DNA of 64,000 nucleotides from Streptomyces sp. FIT100 (GTDB lineage Bacteria; Actinomycetota; Actinomycetes; Streptomycetales; Streptomycetaceae), in the NCBI RefSeq assembly GCF_024584805.1, contig NZ_CP075715.1, forward strand, positions 5,262,526 to 5,326,525. Direction: 5' to 3'. The notes beneath the pieces are model-generated. The model did no database searches. It was given only the letters and a program-made list of their open reading frames with translations, and was not told the DNA's origin. The translations under genes were made by a program, and so were the position numbers. Of this stretch, positions 50,788-60,061 are shown piece after piece. The stretch's first letter is position 1. Each line of letters starts with the position of its first letter.

Positions 50788-52320
50788 ATGGCCAGGGAAT
50801 TCCAACGAGGCCACAAGGCCAAGATCAGTGATCTGACTCCGGGGACCGATCTGTATGTGGGCGTGCAGATCGCGGCGCCCGGACTGACCTTCGACATCAG
50901 CTGCTTCGGCCTCGACGCCGGTGAACAGCTCTCGGACGACCGGTATTTCATCTTCTTCAACCAGCCGAAGTCGCCCGAGGAGTCCATCCAGCTGCTCGGC
51001 GCGCAGGCGGGTGACACCGAGTCGTTCCGGGTCACGCTGGACCGCATCCCCACGAGCATCCACAGGCTCTCGTTCACCGCGACCATCGACGGCGCCGGCC
51101 AGATGTCGCAGATCGGTCCCGGGTACATCCGGATCGTGGCGGGCGGTGAGGAGGTCGTGCGGTACGCCTTCTCCGGCTCCGAGTTCTCCACCGAACGCGC
51201 GGTGATGCTCGGCGACTTCTACCTCAAGGACGTGTGGCGGTTCGCCGCCGTCGGCCAGGGCTTCGACGGGGGCCTGGACGCGCTCCTGAAGAACTTCGGC
51301 GGCGAGGTCGCCGAGGAGGAGCCCGCCGCGCAGCAGCCGCAGCCGGCCCTGCAGGCCGCGCCCGGGTTCGCTCCGCCCGCGCAGGCGGCCCCACCGGCGC
51401 CCGCACCCGCCACCGCTCCCGCGTTCGGTGCGCCGGCCGCCCCGGTGCCCGCGCCCACAACTGCGCCTGCGCCTGCTCCCGTGAGTCCGCAGATGTACTC
51501 GGCGCCGACCATCCCCGCACCGATGACCCCACCCGACGCCGTGCCCGCGCCCTTCGCCCCCCAGCCGCCCGGCGCTCAGACCCCGCCCGGAATACCCGGC
51601 CCGCCCGGTGTGCCGGGCCAGCCCTTCGGCGGCGTCCAGGCGCCGGGGCCCGTTCCCGCCGAGGCCGGACTGCGCGTCGTCCTCACCAAGTACGCCGAGG
51701 TGGCCGTCGGCGACCGGTGGACCGAGCAGAACCCCCAGCAGGTGCGGGCCACCCTCACCAAGGGGCAGTCCATCCTCGCCAAGCAGGGCAGCATGGTCGC
51801 CTACCAGGGAGACATCGACTTCGCCCACAAGGGCTCCGGACTGCTCGGCAAGCTCACCGGCCAGCTCACCGGCCAGGGCATGGCCCTGATGCGCTGCTCG
51901 GGCGACGGGGAGGTGTTCCTCGCCGACGAGGCCAGCCGGCTCTTCGTCATCCGCCTCCAGGGCGAGCAGCTCTACACCAGCGCCCATGGCGTCCTGGCCT
52001 TCGACGAGTCCCTGGACACCGAGATACGCCGGATCGAGGGCGCGGGACTGCCCGGCGGCGGGTTCTTCTCGATGCTCTTCTCCGGCACCGGCGCCGTCGT
52101 CGTGAAGACGCGCGGCATCCCGGTCGTCCTCCCCGTCGGCCCCGCCACGTACGTCGACGGCAGCGCCGTGATCGCATGGTCGGCCGGTGCCCAGGCCGTC
52201 ACCACGGCCGCGCTGCGGCTGCGCCGCTCCGGCTACGCGAGCAGCCAGTCGGAGGCGATCAACCTCCAGTTCCGGGGCGCCCCGGGCAACTTCGTCGTCG
52301 TCCAGCCCTTCGAGGTGTGA
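50788..52320 (+). CDS. TerD-AIM24 fusion protein
   Basis: 510 residues from the ATG at 50788 (GGGGGACGG about 9 nt upstream). Residues 1-175 are a TerD domain (LTPGTDLYVGVQIAAPGLTF; DDRYFIFFNQPKSPE; VRYAFSGSEFSTERAVMLGD, with GxDxS-type calcium-site residues partly altered). Residues about 180-300 are a Pro/Ala linker. The C-terminal 200 residues are an AIM24 beta-helix domain (KQGSMVAYQGDIDFAHKGSG; RCSGDGEVFLADEA; YVDGSAVIAWSA). Two further AIM24 genes follow within 12 bp or less. TerD links to stress and tellurite systems; the role of AIM24 in bacteria is unclear. Confidence 0.9.
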   Translation: MAREFQRGHKAKISDLTPGTDLYVGVQIAAPGLTFDISCFGLDAGEQLSDDRYFIFFNQPKSPEESIQLLGAQAGDTESFRVTLDRIPTSIHRLSFTATIDGAGQMSQIGPGYIRIVAGGEEVVRYAFSGSEFSTERAVMLGDFYLKDVWRFAAVGQGFDGGLDALLKNFGGEVAEEEPAAQQPQPALQAAPGFAPPAQAAPPAPAPATAPAFGAPAAPVPAPTTAPAPAPVSPQMYSAPTIPAPMTPPDAVPAPFAPQPPGAQTPPGIPGPPGVPGQPFGGVQAPGPVPAEAGLRVVLTKYAEVAVGDRWTEQNPQQVRATLTKGQSILAKQGSMVAYQGDIDFAHKGSGLLGKLTGQLTGQGMALMRCSGDGEVFLADEASRLFVIRLQGEQLYTSAHGVLAFDESLDTEIRRIEGAGLPGGGFFSMLFSGTGAVVVKTRGIPVVLPVGPATYVDGSAVIAWSAGAQAVTTAALRLRRSGYASSQSEAINLQFRGAPGNFVVVQPFEV

Positions 52321-52328
52321 GGCAGGCC

Positions 52329-53006
52329 ATGGATACGCACACGCTCACGGCCCACCGCCCCGCGCCCACCGGCGTCCGGATGGCCGTGCACAGCGCCAAG
52401 ACGCTCAAGGTCACGATGGTCACGGGCCAGGACCTGATAGCCAAGTCGGGCTCGATGATCGCGTACGACGGCTATGTGCAGTTCGACGCGCCCCCCGGCA
52501 CGCTGCGCCGTACCGCCGAGGCGATGGTCACCGGCGAGGGCGGCAAACTGATGCTCTGCCGTGGCGACGGCGACCTCTACCTCGCCGACTACGGCGCGGA
52601 TGTCGTCGTGGTCCATCTCGCCGACGAGGCGCTCTCGGTCAACGGCGCGACCCTGCTCGCCTGCGACGCCTCCCTTCAGCTCTCGATCGAGCCGGTCAAG
52701 GGCATCGCCAAGCTGTCCGGGTCCGGGCTGACGAACCTCGTCATCCGCGGCACCGGCTGGGTCGCCCTCGTCAGCCGGGGCATTCCGACCGTGCTCGACT
52801 GCGCCGAGCGCGAGACGTACGTCGACCCGGACGCGCTCGTCGCCTGGACCACCGGCCTCGAGATGAAGGCGCGGCGCACGGTCAAGGCGAGCGCCCTGAT
52901 CGGCCGGGGCAGCGGCGAGGCGCTGCAGATCGGCTTCAAGGGCCAGGGTTTCGTCGTCGTCCAGCCCAGCGAGGACACCGGCGACCGATTCAAGATCCGG
53001 GGCTGA
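52329..53006 (+). CDS. AIM24 family protein (first stand-alone copy)
   Basis: 225 residues from the ATG at 52329, 8 bp after the TerD-AIM24 stop, with GAGGCAGG upstream. AIM24 features: DLIAKSGSMIAYDGYVQF, LMLCRGDGDLYLADYGADV, the L/V-rich beta strands and YVDPDALVAWTTGL near the end, then GFVVVQPSE. Similar in plan to the domain in the preceding fusion, so derived from duplication. Cytosolic. It is the middle gene of a three-gene operon. Confidence 0.88.
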   Translation: MDTHTLTAHRPAPTGVRMAVHSAKTLKVTMVTGQDLIAKSGSMIAYDGYVQFDAPPGTLRRTAEAMVTGEGGKLMLCRGDGDLYLADYGADVVVVHLADEALSVNGATLLACDASLQLSIEPVKGIAKLSGSGLTNLVIRGTGWVALVSRGIPTVLDCAERETYVDPDALVAWTTGLEMKARRTVKASALIGRGSGEALQIGFKGQGFVVVQPSEDTGDRFKIRG

Positions 53007-53017
53007 GAGGAGCACCC

Positions 53018-53770
53018 ATGCACAGCACACTCTTCGCGCACGTCCCGGTGGAGTCCACCGAGCGCTACACGCTCCAGAACCCGCAGCTGCTCAAGGTCGA
53101 CGTGAACCGGGGCAGCGGTGCGATCCTCGCCCGCCAGGGCGCGATGGTCGCGTTCGAGGGCCAGATCGACTTCGAGAGCCAGTACCGCAACCGCGGCTGG
53201 CGCAACGTCGAGCGGATGACCAACGAGCGTCTCGAACTGATGCGCTGCAAAGGGAACGGCTACGTCTACCTGGCCAACTTCGCGCAGCACATCCACATCA
53301 TGGAGGCCGGCAGGGGCATCACGGTCGACAGTTCCTCGGTGCTCGCGCTCGACGGGACGCTCGGCGTCGGCATCGTCGCCGTGGACAGCGCCGTCGGGGT
53401 CGCCTCGGCGGGTGCGTACAACCTGGAGCTGACCGGTGCCGGCAAGGTGGCCCTGCTGACCTCGGGCGAGCCCCTGGTCCTGGAGGTCACCCCGCAGCGC
53501 AACATCTGCGCCGACGCCGACGCGGTGATCGCCTGGTCGACCTCACTGCACACCCAGATGCAGGCGCCGACCTCCACCTCCGCCGTCTGGCGGCGCAGGG
53601 GCTCGACCGGCGAGGGTTGGGAGATGCAGTTCCAGGGCAGCGGACACGTCCTCGTCCAACCCAGCGAACTGCTGCCCCCGCAGCACCTGCGCAGCTCGGG
53701 CCTCCTCGGCCAGTTCGGCATGGGCGGCGGTGGCCTGCGCGGCAACTCCCTGGGCGGCAGCCGCAACTGA
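53018..53770 (+). CDS. AIM24 family protein (second stand-alone copy)
   Basis: 250 residues from the ATG at 53018, 11 bp after the previous stop, with GAGAGGAG upstream. It repeats the AIM24 plan: ILARQGAMVAFEGQIDF, LMRCKGNGYVYLANFA, AGKVALLTSGEPLVLE, CADADAVIAWSTSL and GSGHVLVQPSEL. The C-terminus is a Gly/Ser tail (MGGGGLRGNSLGGSRN). It closes the operon and is followed by a hairpin. Confidence 0.88.
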   Translation: MHSTLFAHVPVESTERYTLQNPQLLKVDVNRGSGAILARQGAMVAFEGQIDFESQYRNRGWRNVERMTNERLELMRCKGNGYVYLANFAQHIHIMEAGRGITVDSSSVLALDGTLGVGIVAVDSAVGVASAGAYNLELTGAGKVALLTSGEPLVLEVTPQRNICADADAVIAWSTSLHTQMQAPTSTSAVWRRRGSTGEGWEMQFQGSGHVLVQPSELLPPQHLRSSGLLGQFGMGGGGLRGNSLGGSRN

Positions 53771-53786
53771 CGGTCGTACGACTGCA

Positions 53787-53827
53787 CGAAGGGGGCGGCC
53801 CCGCGCCCGGCGGGACCGCCCCCTTCG
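53787..53827. terminator. hairpin terminator between AIM24 operon and NUDIX gene
   Basis: CGAAGGGGGCGG (53787-53798) pairs with CCGCCCCCTTCG (53816-53827). One C/A mismatch and a CCC/GGG pairing extend it inward. It lies between convergent genes. Confidence 0.75.
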
Positions 53828-53851
53828 CAGGTCACAGAAGCGTACGGACGG

Positions 53852-54394
53852 TCAGAGCCTGGCCCGGGTGGCATCGAGCAGCCGGACGACAGACGCGTCG
53901 GCCACGGCCGCGACCTCGTCGTAGGCGAACCAGCGCAGATCCAGCGATTCCTCGCTGATCGCCTCCACCGCGCCGGCCGGAGCCAGCGCCGCGTACTGCA
54001 CGTCGAGGTGCCAGTGACAGGGCGACGGGATCGCATGCCGGTCCAGCGTCACCGGGCCGCCCGGCAGCAGCGCGAGCCCCGCAATCCCGGACTCCTCCGC
54101 CGCTTCACGAAGCGCCGCATCCGCGAGCGTGGCATCCCCCGGCTCGCAGTGGCCGCCCATCTGCAGCCACATGCCCAGCTTCCTGTGGAGCGTCAGCAGC
54201 ACCCGGCCGCGGGACGGGTCCACGACCAGCGCGCTGGCCGTCAGATGCCCGGCACCGCACGCCTTCCACATACCGTCGGGATGCGCCGCAAGGTGATCCA
54301 GATACGTCTGGCGCAGCGACTCCTGGCCCTCGCCCCCGCCGCTGTCGCCCTCGTACTCCTTCAGGACGCGGACCGCGTCGTCGTACAGGCTCAC
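53852..54394 (-). CDS. NUDIX hydrolase
   Basis: 180 residues from a GTG at 54394 that overlaps the stop of the upstream DUF2342 gene as GTGA, so translation is coupled. Complete Nudix box GGHCEPGDATLADAALREAA followed by EESGI, preceded by VLLTLHRKLGMWLQMGGHCE. It contains the conserved cytosolic beta-alpha-beta plan (HLDVQYAALAPAG). Substrate is unknown; coupling to a zincin-like gene may be structural only. Confidence 0.9.
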   Translation of the reverse strand: MSLYDDAVRVLKEYEGDSGGGEGQESLRQTYLDHLAAHPDGMWKACGAGHLTASALVVDPSRGRVLLTLHRKLGMWLQMGGHCEPGDATLADAALREAAEESGIAGLALLPGGPVTLDRHAIPSPCHWHLDVQYAALAPAGAVEAISEESLDLRWFAYDEVAAVADASVVRLLDATRARL

Positions 54395-55857
54395 TTGTCG
54401 CTGTCGCCCTCGTCGTCCTTGTTGCCCCGGTCGTTCTCGTCGCTCTTGGCGTCCCGCGCGTCGTCCCGGCCCTTGGCCGCATCGCCGAGCATCTTGTCGA
54501 TCTCCGAGAAGTCGAGGTGCTCGCGGTGCACGAAGCCGTCCGGGTCGTCCAGGTCGGACGCGGTCGGCAGCATGTCCGGGTGCGCCCAGAGGCCGTCACG
54601 GCCGTCGAGCCCACGGGCGTCGGTCAGCGAGGCCCACAGCCGGGAGGCATCCCTCAGCCGGCGCGGACGCAGCTGGAGACCGATGAGCGTGGCGAACGTC
54701 TGCTCGGCCGGGCCGCCGGAGGCGCGGCGGCGGCGCAGCGTCTCGCGCAGCGCGGCCGCGGAGGTCAGCCGGTCCTTCGCGGCGTCGTGCACGACCGCGT
54801 CCACCCAGCCCTCGACCAGCGCGAGCGCGGTCTCCAGCCTGGCGAGCGCCGCCTTCTGCTCCGCGGTCTCCTCGGGCTGGAACATTCCCTGCTGGAGTGC
54901 CTCCTGCAGCTGCTCGGGGTGCGTCGGGTCGAACTGGCCGACCACGTCCTCCAGCTTCGTCGTGTCGACCTTGATCCCGCGTGCGTATCCCTCGACGGCG
55001 CCGAACAGGTGCGAGCGCAGCCACGGCACGTGGGCGAAGAGCCGCTGGTGGGCGGCCTCGCGCAGGGCCAGATAGAGCCGCACCTCGTCCTTGGGGACGC
55101 CCAGGTCCTTGCCGAACGCCTCCACGTTCAGCGGGAGGAGGGCGGCCTTGCCGGCCGGGCCCAGCGGAAGGCCGATGTCGGTCGAGCCGACGACCTCGCC
55201 CGCGAGCACACCGATGGCCTGTCCGATCTGCTGGCCGAACATGGCGCCGCCCATGGAGCGCATCATGCCGATCAGCGGGCCGGCCATCGCCTGCATCTCC
55301 TCGGGCAGCACATCGCCCATGGCCGTACCCACGCGCTCGGCGACCGGGTCGACGAGCTTCTGCCACGCCGGCAGGGTCGCCTCGACCCACTCCGCGCGGC
55401 TCCACGCCACGGCGGTGCCCGCCCCCGAGGGCAGGGGCGTCGCGCCGTCCAGCCACAGGTCGGCGAGGCGCAGGGCCTCCTCGACCGCGTGCCGCTCGGC
55501 CGGCCCGACGCTCGCGTCCTTCGTGCCGTCCGGAGTGCCCTGGGAGACCGTCTGGCGGGCGATCTGCTTCGCCATGTCCCAGTTGACCGGACCACCCTCA
55601 TAGCTCAGCATCTGGCCGAGCTGCTGGAAGGCCGCACCGAGGTCGGTGGGGTTCATCGAACCGAACATCGCGGCGAACGGGTTCTCCCCGCCGCCCGGAC
55701 CACCGGCGCCGGGGAAGCCGAATCCCCCGAAGGGGTTGGCCGCGCCGCCCTGGCCTCCGGAACCCTGCCCACCTCCAGCGGGGTCCTTCTTCTTGCCCTC
55801 GTCGCCGTTCTCCGGCTCCTCCGGCGGAAGGCCGAATCCGAATGGGGTGTCACTCAC
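54391..55857 (-). CDS. DUF2342 zincin-like protein (F420-associated family)
   Basis: 488 residues from the GTG at 55857 with GAGGAAA upstream. N-terminal Gly/Pro-rich part, then the DUF2342 body: GGPVNWDMAKQIARQ, VEEALRLADLWLD, WVEATLPAWQKLVDPVAERV, FGQQIGQAIGVLAGEVVGSTDIG, LREAAHQRLFAHVPWLRSHL and VEGWVDAVVHDA. The family is annotated as zinc-dependent metallopeptidase-like, but the usual HExxH is not visible; EAAHQRLFAH occupies that region. The C-terminus is highly charged (DDARDAKSDENDRGNKDD). Corresponds to Rv3195. Function is unknown. Confidence 0.88.
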   Translation of the reverse strand: MSDTPFGFGLPPEEPENGDEGKKKDPAGGGQGSGGQGGAANPFGGFGFPGAGGPGGGENPFAAMFGSMNPTDLGAAFQQLGQMLSYEGGPVNWDMAKQIARQTVSQGTPDGTKDASVGPAERHAVEEALRLADLWLDGATPLPSGAGTAVAWSRAEWVEATLPAWQKLVDPVAERVGTAMGDVLPEEMQAMAGPLIGMMRSMGGAMFGQQIGQAIGVLAGEVVGSTDIGLPLGPAGKAALLPLNVEAFGKDLGVPKDEVRLYLALREAAHQRLFAHVPWLRSHLFGAVEGYARGIKVDTTKLEDVVGQFDPTHPEQLQEALQQGMFQPEETAEQKAALARLETALALVEGWVDAVVHDAAKDRLTSAAALRETLRRRRASGGPAEQTFATLIGLQLRPRRLRDASRLWASLTDARGLDGRDGLWAHPDMLPTASDLDDPDGFVHREHLDFSEIDKMLGDAAKGRDDARDAKSDENDRGNKDDEGDSDK

Positions 55858-56048
55858 GGGTTTCCTCGGCTCGTAGGGCCGCCGGCTTCCTGCCGGCGGC
55901 GACTGCCCGACAACACCACCAGCGTAGACATCCGGGCCCCACATGGGCTCAGTGCTCCACCGGCGGACTGGCTGCGGCAGGATGGACGCCACCTGGTCCG
56001 TACGTGTCATCCCGCGTACGTACTGAAGACAACCGCTGGAGACGCCCG

Positions 56049-57185
56049 GTGAGTTCCCCAGATCCGCAGGTTCGCGCGGCACACGGTGCTGACGTTCGCC
56101 ACAGGCGAAACCACTCGGCCTCGGCCGCGGGGCGCGGCCCCGTGGTCGCGGTCACCGGCGCCGCCTCGGGCGTCGGGGCGCTGCTGACGGCACGCCTTGC
56201 CGCGTCCGACGAGATCAAGCAGGTCATCGCCATCGACGAGCGGCGCGGCGACGTCGCCGAGGCGCACTGGCACATCCTCGACGTCCGCGACCCCGCGATC
56301 GCCGAGAAGCTGCGCGGCGCCGACGTCGTCGTCCACCTCGCGCTCGACCTGGACCTGGAGACCGACTCGGCGGCTCGTACCGCGTACAACGTGCGCGGCA
56401 CCCAGACCGTGCTCACCGCCGCGGCCGCCGCGGGCGTCCACCGGGTCGTCCTGTGCACGTCGGCGATGGTCTACGGAGCGCTTCCCGACAACGACATCCC
56501 GCTCTCCGAGGACGCGGAGCTGCGCGCGACGGCCGAGGCCACGGGGGTCGGGGACCTGCTGGAGATCGAGCGCCTGGGCCGCCGCGCACCCCGCGCGCAC
56601 CCCGGCCTCAACGTGACGGTGGTACGGCCGGCGATCCTGGTGGGCGGTACGGACACGGCCCTCACCCGCTACTTCGAGTCGCCGCGCCTCCTCGTGGTCG
56701 CCGGCTCCCGCCCCACCTGGCAGTTCTGCCATGTCGAGGACCTGGTGAGCGCCCTGGAGTACGCGGCCCTGGAGAAGGCCGAAGGCGAGTTCGTGGTCGG
56801 CTGCGACGGCTGGCTCGAGCAGGAGGAGGTCGAGGAGCTCAGCGGCATCCGGCGCATGGAGCTCCCCTCCGCGGTGGCGCTCGGCGCGGCGGCCCGGCTG
56901 CACCGGATCGGGCTCACGCCGTCCCCGGCGGGCGATCTCGCGTACACGATGCACCCCTGGGTGGTCAGCGTCGGAAGGCTGCACGACGCCGGCTGGCGCC
57001 CGCAGTGGACCAACGAGGAGGTGCTCGCCGCGCTCCTGGAGGAGGTCGAGGGCCGGCACACCGTCGCGGGCCGTCGGCTGGGCCGCAAGGACGCCACGGC
57101 CGCGGCGGGTGCGGCGGGTGCGACGGTCGCACTGCTCGGTACGGCGGCACTGGTGCGGCGGGCCCGCAGGCGGCGCGGACTGTAG
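56049..57185 (+). CDS. membrane-anchored SDR-family protein
   Basis: 378 residues from the GTG at 56049 (TGGAGA 6 nt upstream). The NAD-binding loop is VVAVTGAASGVGALLTARLA, with ILDVRDPAIAEKL and VVLCTSAMVYGALPDND. The usual YxxxK reads YGALP, so the catalytic Lys is absent. VGGTDTALTRYFES and FCHVEDLVSALEYA are epimerase-like. The C-terminus is one membrane segment (AAAGAAGATVALLGTAALV) followed by RRARRRRGL, anchoring the protein with its enzyme part in the cytosol. It is divergent from the DUF2342 gene. A non-catalytic NAD-binding role is possible. Confidence 0.85.
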   Translation: MSSPDPQVRAAHGADVRHRRNHSASAAGRGPVVAVTGAASGVGALLTARLAASDEIKQVIAIDERRGDVAEAHWHILDVRDPAIAEKLRGADVVVHLALDLDLETDSAARTAYNVRGTQTVLTAAAAAGVHRVVLCTSAMVYGALPDNDIPLSEDAELRATAEATGVGDLLEIERLGRRAPRAHPGLNVTVVRPAILVGGTDTALTRYFESPRLLVVAGSRPTWQFCHVEDLVSALEYAALEKAEGEFVVGCDGWLEQEEVEELSGIRRMELPSAVALGAAARLHRIGLTPSPAGDLAYTMHPWVVSVGRLHDAGWRPQWTNEEVLAALLEEVEGRHTVAGRRLGRKDATAAAGAAGATVALLGTAALVRRARRRRGL

Positions 57186-57328
57186 CGCCGCAGTGCGTCC
57201 GGGGACATCGGGGCACCCGGGGACCGGTGCGACCGCGGCAGCCTCTGTAGGAGGCTCCAGACGCGGCCCCGCCCGCCCGGTGGAAAGCGCTATTCCGCGT
57301 TGTCAGCAGCGTGCGGCACGATGGGGCC

Positions 57329-57787
<459 letters not shown>

Positions 57788-57790
<3 letters not shown>

Positions 57791-57829
57791 GGGAAGCCCC
57801 TTGAGGGAAGCCTCCTGAGGGAAACCTCT
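57788..57829. repeat. 14-bp tandem repeat, three copies, starting at the moaE stop
   Basis: TGAGGGAAGCCCCT, TGAGGGAAGCCTCC and TGAGGGAAACCTCT lie head to tail. The first TGA is the moaE stop codon; the later ones would give back-up stops only in some frames. Confidence 0.8.
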
Positions 57830-57999
57830 GGGGAGCCATCCCGCGCGCAGTGACCCCTTCGTTGACCCGAATGGGGGGCAAACGCGGTCCGATTTGCGTA
57901 ACCGGCACCCTGGCACCAGCGTTGAACCGACGGATGGTTAATCTGCTGATCGTTCAGTGTTGCAGCGGTTGCCTCAGCTCATGGGGTCGGGAGGTCGGG

Positions 58000-58170
58000 A
58001 TGGCGGCACTTGCCTGGTTGCTTATTCCGCTCTTCGCCGCCGTCGGGGCGGCGATATGGGGAAGCTGGGCCTCGCGCAATCGCACTACGGGGGACGTCGC
58101 CGAGCTCGCCGGTTATGCACGCTTCCGCGATGCGATGGAGAAGTCGCACTCCGGCACGGACGCCGCCTGA
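58000..58170 (+). CDS. small membrane protein, 56 residues
   Basis: ATG at 58000 with GGGAGGTCGGG directly upstream. One membrane segment at the N-terminus (ALAWLLIPLFAAVGAAIWGSW) followed by a basic-acidic cytosolic tail (ASRNRTTGDVAELAGYARF, then RDAMEKSH). The 209 bp before it contain no other gene. Small proteins of this type are conserved in streptomycetes next to the PDZ-protease gene, 95 bp downstream. Function is unknown. Confidence 0.8.
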   Translation: MAALAWLLIPLFAAVGAAIWGSWASRNRTTGDVAELAGYARFRDAMEKSHSGTDAA

Positions 58171-58265
58171 CCCGCATGGTGAGGGGTCATGGCCCGTGCG
58201 GGCCCGGGCCCCGTACGGCCCGGCCCGACGGGTGCACTGACGGACCAGTCCCGTACTGTCGTTCC

Positions 58266-59354
58266 ATGCCACGCCGCACAGCGACGATGCTCGCCTCCAC
58301 CCTGATTCTCATCGTGCTGCTCTGCGTGGGCGTCCTGACGACGCCGCCCTATTCCGAGATGTCGCCCGGGCCGACGGTGAACACGCTCGGTGAGTCCGGT
58401 GGCGAGCCGGTGCTCCAGATCTCCGGTCGCAAGACCTATCCGACGTCCGGGCATCTCAACATGACGACGGTCCGGGTCACCGGTGCCGACTACAAGATGA
58501 ATATCGCCGAGGTCGTCTACGGCTGGCTGGCCCACGACAACGTGGTGGTGCCCCACGACACCCTCTATCCGGACGGCAAGACGGAAGAGCAGTCCAACCA
58601 GGAGAACGCCGAGGAGTTCAGCCAGTCCCAGGAGAGCGCCAAGGTGGCGGCGCTGCGGGAGCTGGGGATCCCGGTGCGGACCCGCGTGGTCGTCTCCTCC
58701 GTCCGCAAGGACAGCCCGGCGCAGGGCAGGCTGCACGCGGGCGATGTGATCAAGGCCGTGGACGGCGCTCCGGTCAAGGCGCCGGACGACGTCGCGAAGG
58801 CCGTCACCAAGCACGAGCCCGGTGGCAAGGTCGTCTTCTCCGTCGTCCCGGCGAAGGAAGCGGCCGCGGCGGAGAAGGCGGGCAAGGAGCCGAGCGGCGC
58901 CCAGGACGTGAGCCTGACCACGGTGAAGGCGGGCGACGGCGACCGGGCGATCGTCGGGATCACGGCGGGTACGGATCACACGTTCCCGTTCAGCATCGAT
59001 ATCAAGCTGGCCGACGTGGGCGGCCCGAGCGCCGGACTGATGTTCGCCCTCGGCATCGTCGACAAGCTCACCCCGGCCGATCTGACCGGCGGCAAGTTCG
59101 TCGCGGGCACCGGCACGATCGACGAGACGGGGGCCGTCGGACCGATCGGCGGCATCGAGATGAAGCTCGTCGGCGCGCGGAACGCGGGTGCGGAGTACTT
59201 CCTGACGCCCAGCGACAACTGCAAGGCCGCGGCATCCGACATCCCCGACGGTCTCACGCTCGTCAAGGTCGGCACGATCGACGACGCCACGAAGGCCCTG
59301 GAGAAGATCCGCGGCGGTGACACCGCGGGGCTTCCCAGCTGCTCCACCGGCTGA
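58266..59354 (+). CDS. PDZ-domain, Lon-type (S16) secreted serine protease, YlbL-like
   Basis: 362 residues from the ATG at 58266. TACTGT (58254-58259) ends 6 nt before it, so leaderless. An N-terminal membrane anchor (ASTLILIVLLCVGVLTTPPYSEMSPGPT) precedes an extracytoplasmic region with a PDZ domain (VSSVRKDSPAQGRLHAGDVI, about 140-200). The C-terminal Lon-like domain has the Ser-Lys dyad: GGPSAGLMFAL (Ser near 255) and GGIEMKLVGA (Lys near 300). It corresponds to Rv3194c and Bacillus YlbL. No AAA domain, so it is ATP-independent. Confidence 0.93.
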   Translation: MPRRTATMLASTLILIVLLCVGVLTTPPYSEMSPGPTVNTLGESGGEPVLQISGRKTYPTSGHLNMTTVRVTGADYKMNIAEVVYGWLAHDNVVVPHDTLYPDGKTEEQSNQENAEEFSQSQESAKVAALRELGIPVRTRVVVSSVRKDSPAQGRLHAGDVIKAVDGAPVKAPDDVAKAVTKHEPGGKVVFSVVPAKEAAAAEKAGKEPSGAQDVSLTTVKAGDGDRAIVGITAGTDHTFPFSIDIKLADVGGPSAGLMFALGIVDKLTPADLTGGKFVAGTGTIDETGAVGPIGGIEMKLVGARNAGAEYFLTPSDNCKAAASDIPDGLTLVKVGTIDDATKALEKIRGGDTAGLPSCSTG

Positions 59355-59398
59355 CCGCCCGCCCGGGGCCGCGGACGAAGGCGACGGGCAAGGGCGAC

Positions 59399-59440
59399 CG
59401 GCGAGGGGGCGCACCGCATCAGCGGGGCGCCCCCTCGCCG
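59399..59440. terminator. strong bidirectional hairpin terminator
   Basis: CGGCGAGGGGGCGC (59399-59412) pairs with its exact complement (59427-59440). The loop itself folds as CCGC-atca-GCGG (59414-59425). Lies between the convergent protease and PPA1309-family genes. Confidence 0.85.
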
Positions 59441-59503
59441 TGCATGGCTGCGTCCGGCGTCTGGCGTCCGGTGCCCAGCACCCCGGCCCGGCGGCGTAAC
59501 CGG

Positions 59504-60061
59504 CTACGCCTCGAACGTCGCCGACAGCGCCTCGGCCAGCCCCGGCACCAGGTCGGAGCCGGTGAGCACCTCCGTGGGGGAGTCCTTCTCGCGCAGCCGC
59601 AGCGCCGACTCGCGCGCGCCGTCGCGCAGGACCGCCACCGTCATCCGGACCTCCTGCCGGTCCGGGTGTTTCGCGACCCACTTCGCCAGAGCGGCCTCGT
59701 CGAGACCGTCCGGTACGGATGCCTCCGCCGACGGCGGCAGCATCAGCCGCTCCACCGTCAGTGCGCAGCCCGCCACCGCGTCGGGCCAGGCGATCGTCGC
59801 GAGGAACTCGTCCAGCGCGGTGCCGGATGGGATCTCGTCCTGTTCGACGGGGGTGAGCGGCGCGGCGGCGTCCGCTTCGTCGAGACCGAGCTGGGCGGCG
59901 AGGCCCGGCTCCTGGGCGCGCAGCTGCGCGGTGTCGACCAGGGCGAAGAGCCTGGCCGGCTGGTCCCAGCCGAGGCCGGACGCGTACTCGTCGATTTCGA
60001 GCACCGCTCGCGTGAGCGGGCTCGCGGCCATCGGGGGGCCTGAGGGGGAATCGTTGGACAT
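59504..60061 (-). CDS. PPA1309 family protein
   Basis: 185 residues from the ATG at 60061; a TTG two codons earlier (60067) has the better spacing from AGGAGG (7 nt) and may be the true start. Conserved pattern of the actinobacterial PPA1309 family: LTRAVLEIDEYASGLGWDQP, RLFALVDTAQL, IPSGTALDEFLATIAWPDAV, GCALTVERLMLPP and VRMTVAVLRDGARESALRL. Cytosolic. It neighbours the UPF0182 gene divergently in most actinobacteria. Function is unknown. Confidence 0.88.
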   Translation of the reverse strand: MSNDSPSGPPMAASPLTRAVLEIDEYASGLGWDQPARLFALVDTAQLRAQEPGLAAQLGLDEADAAAPLTPVEQDEIPSGTALDEFLATIAWPDAVAGCALTVERLMLPPSAEASVPDGLDEAALAKWVAKHPDRQEVRMTVAVLRDGARESALRLREKDSPTEVLTGSDLVPGLAEALSATFEA

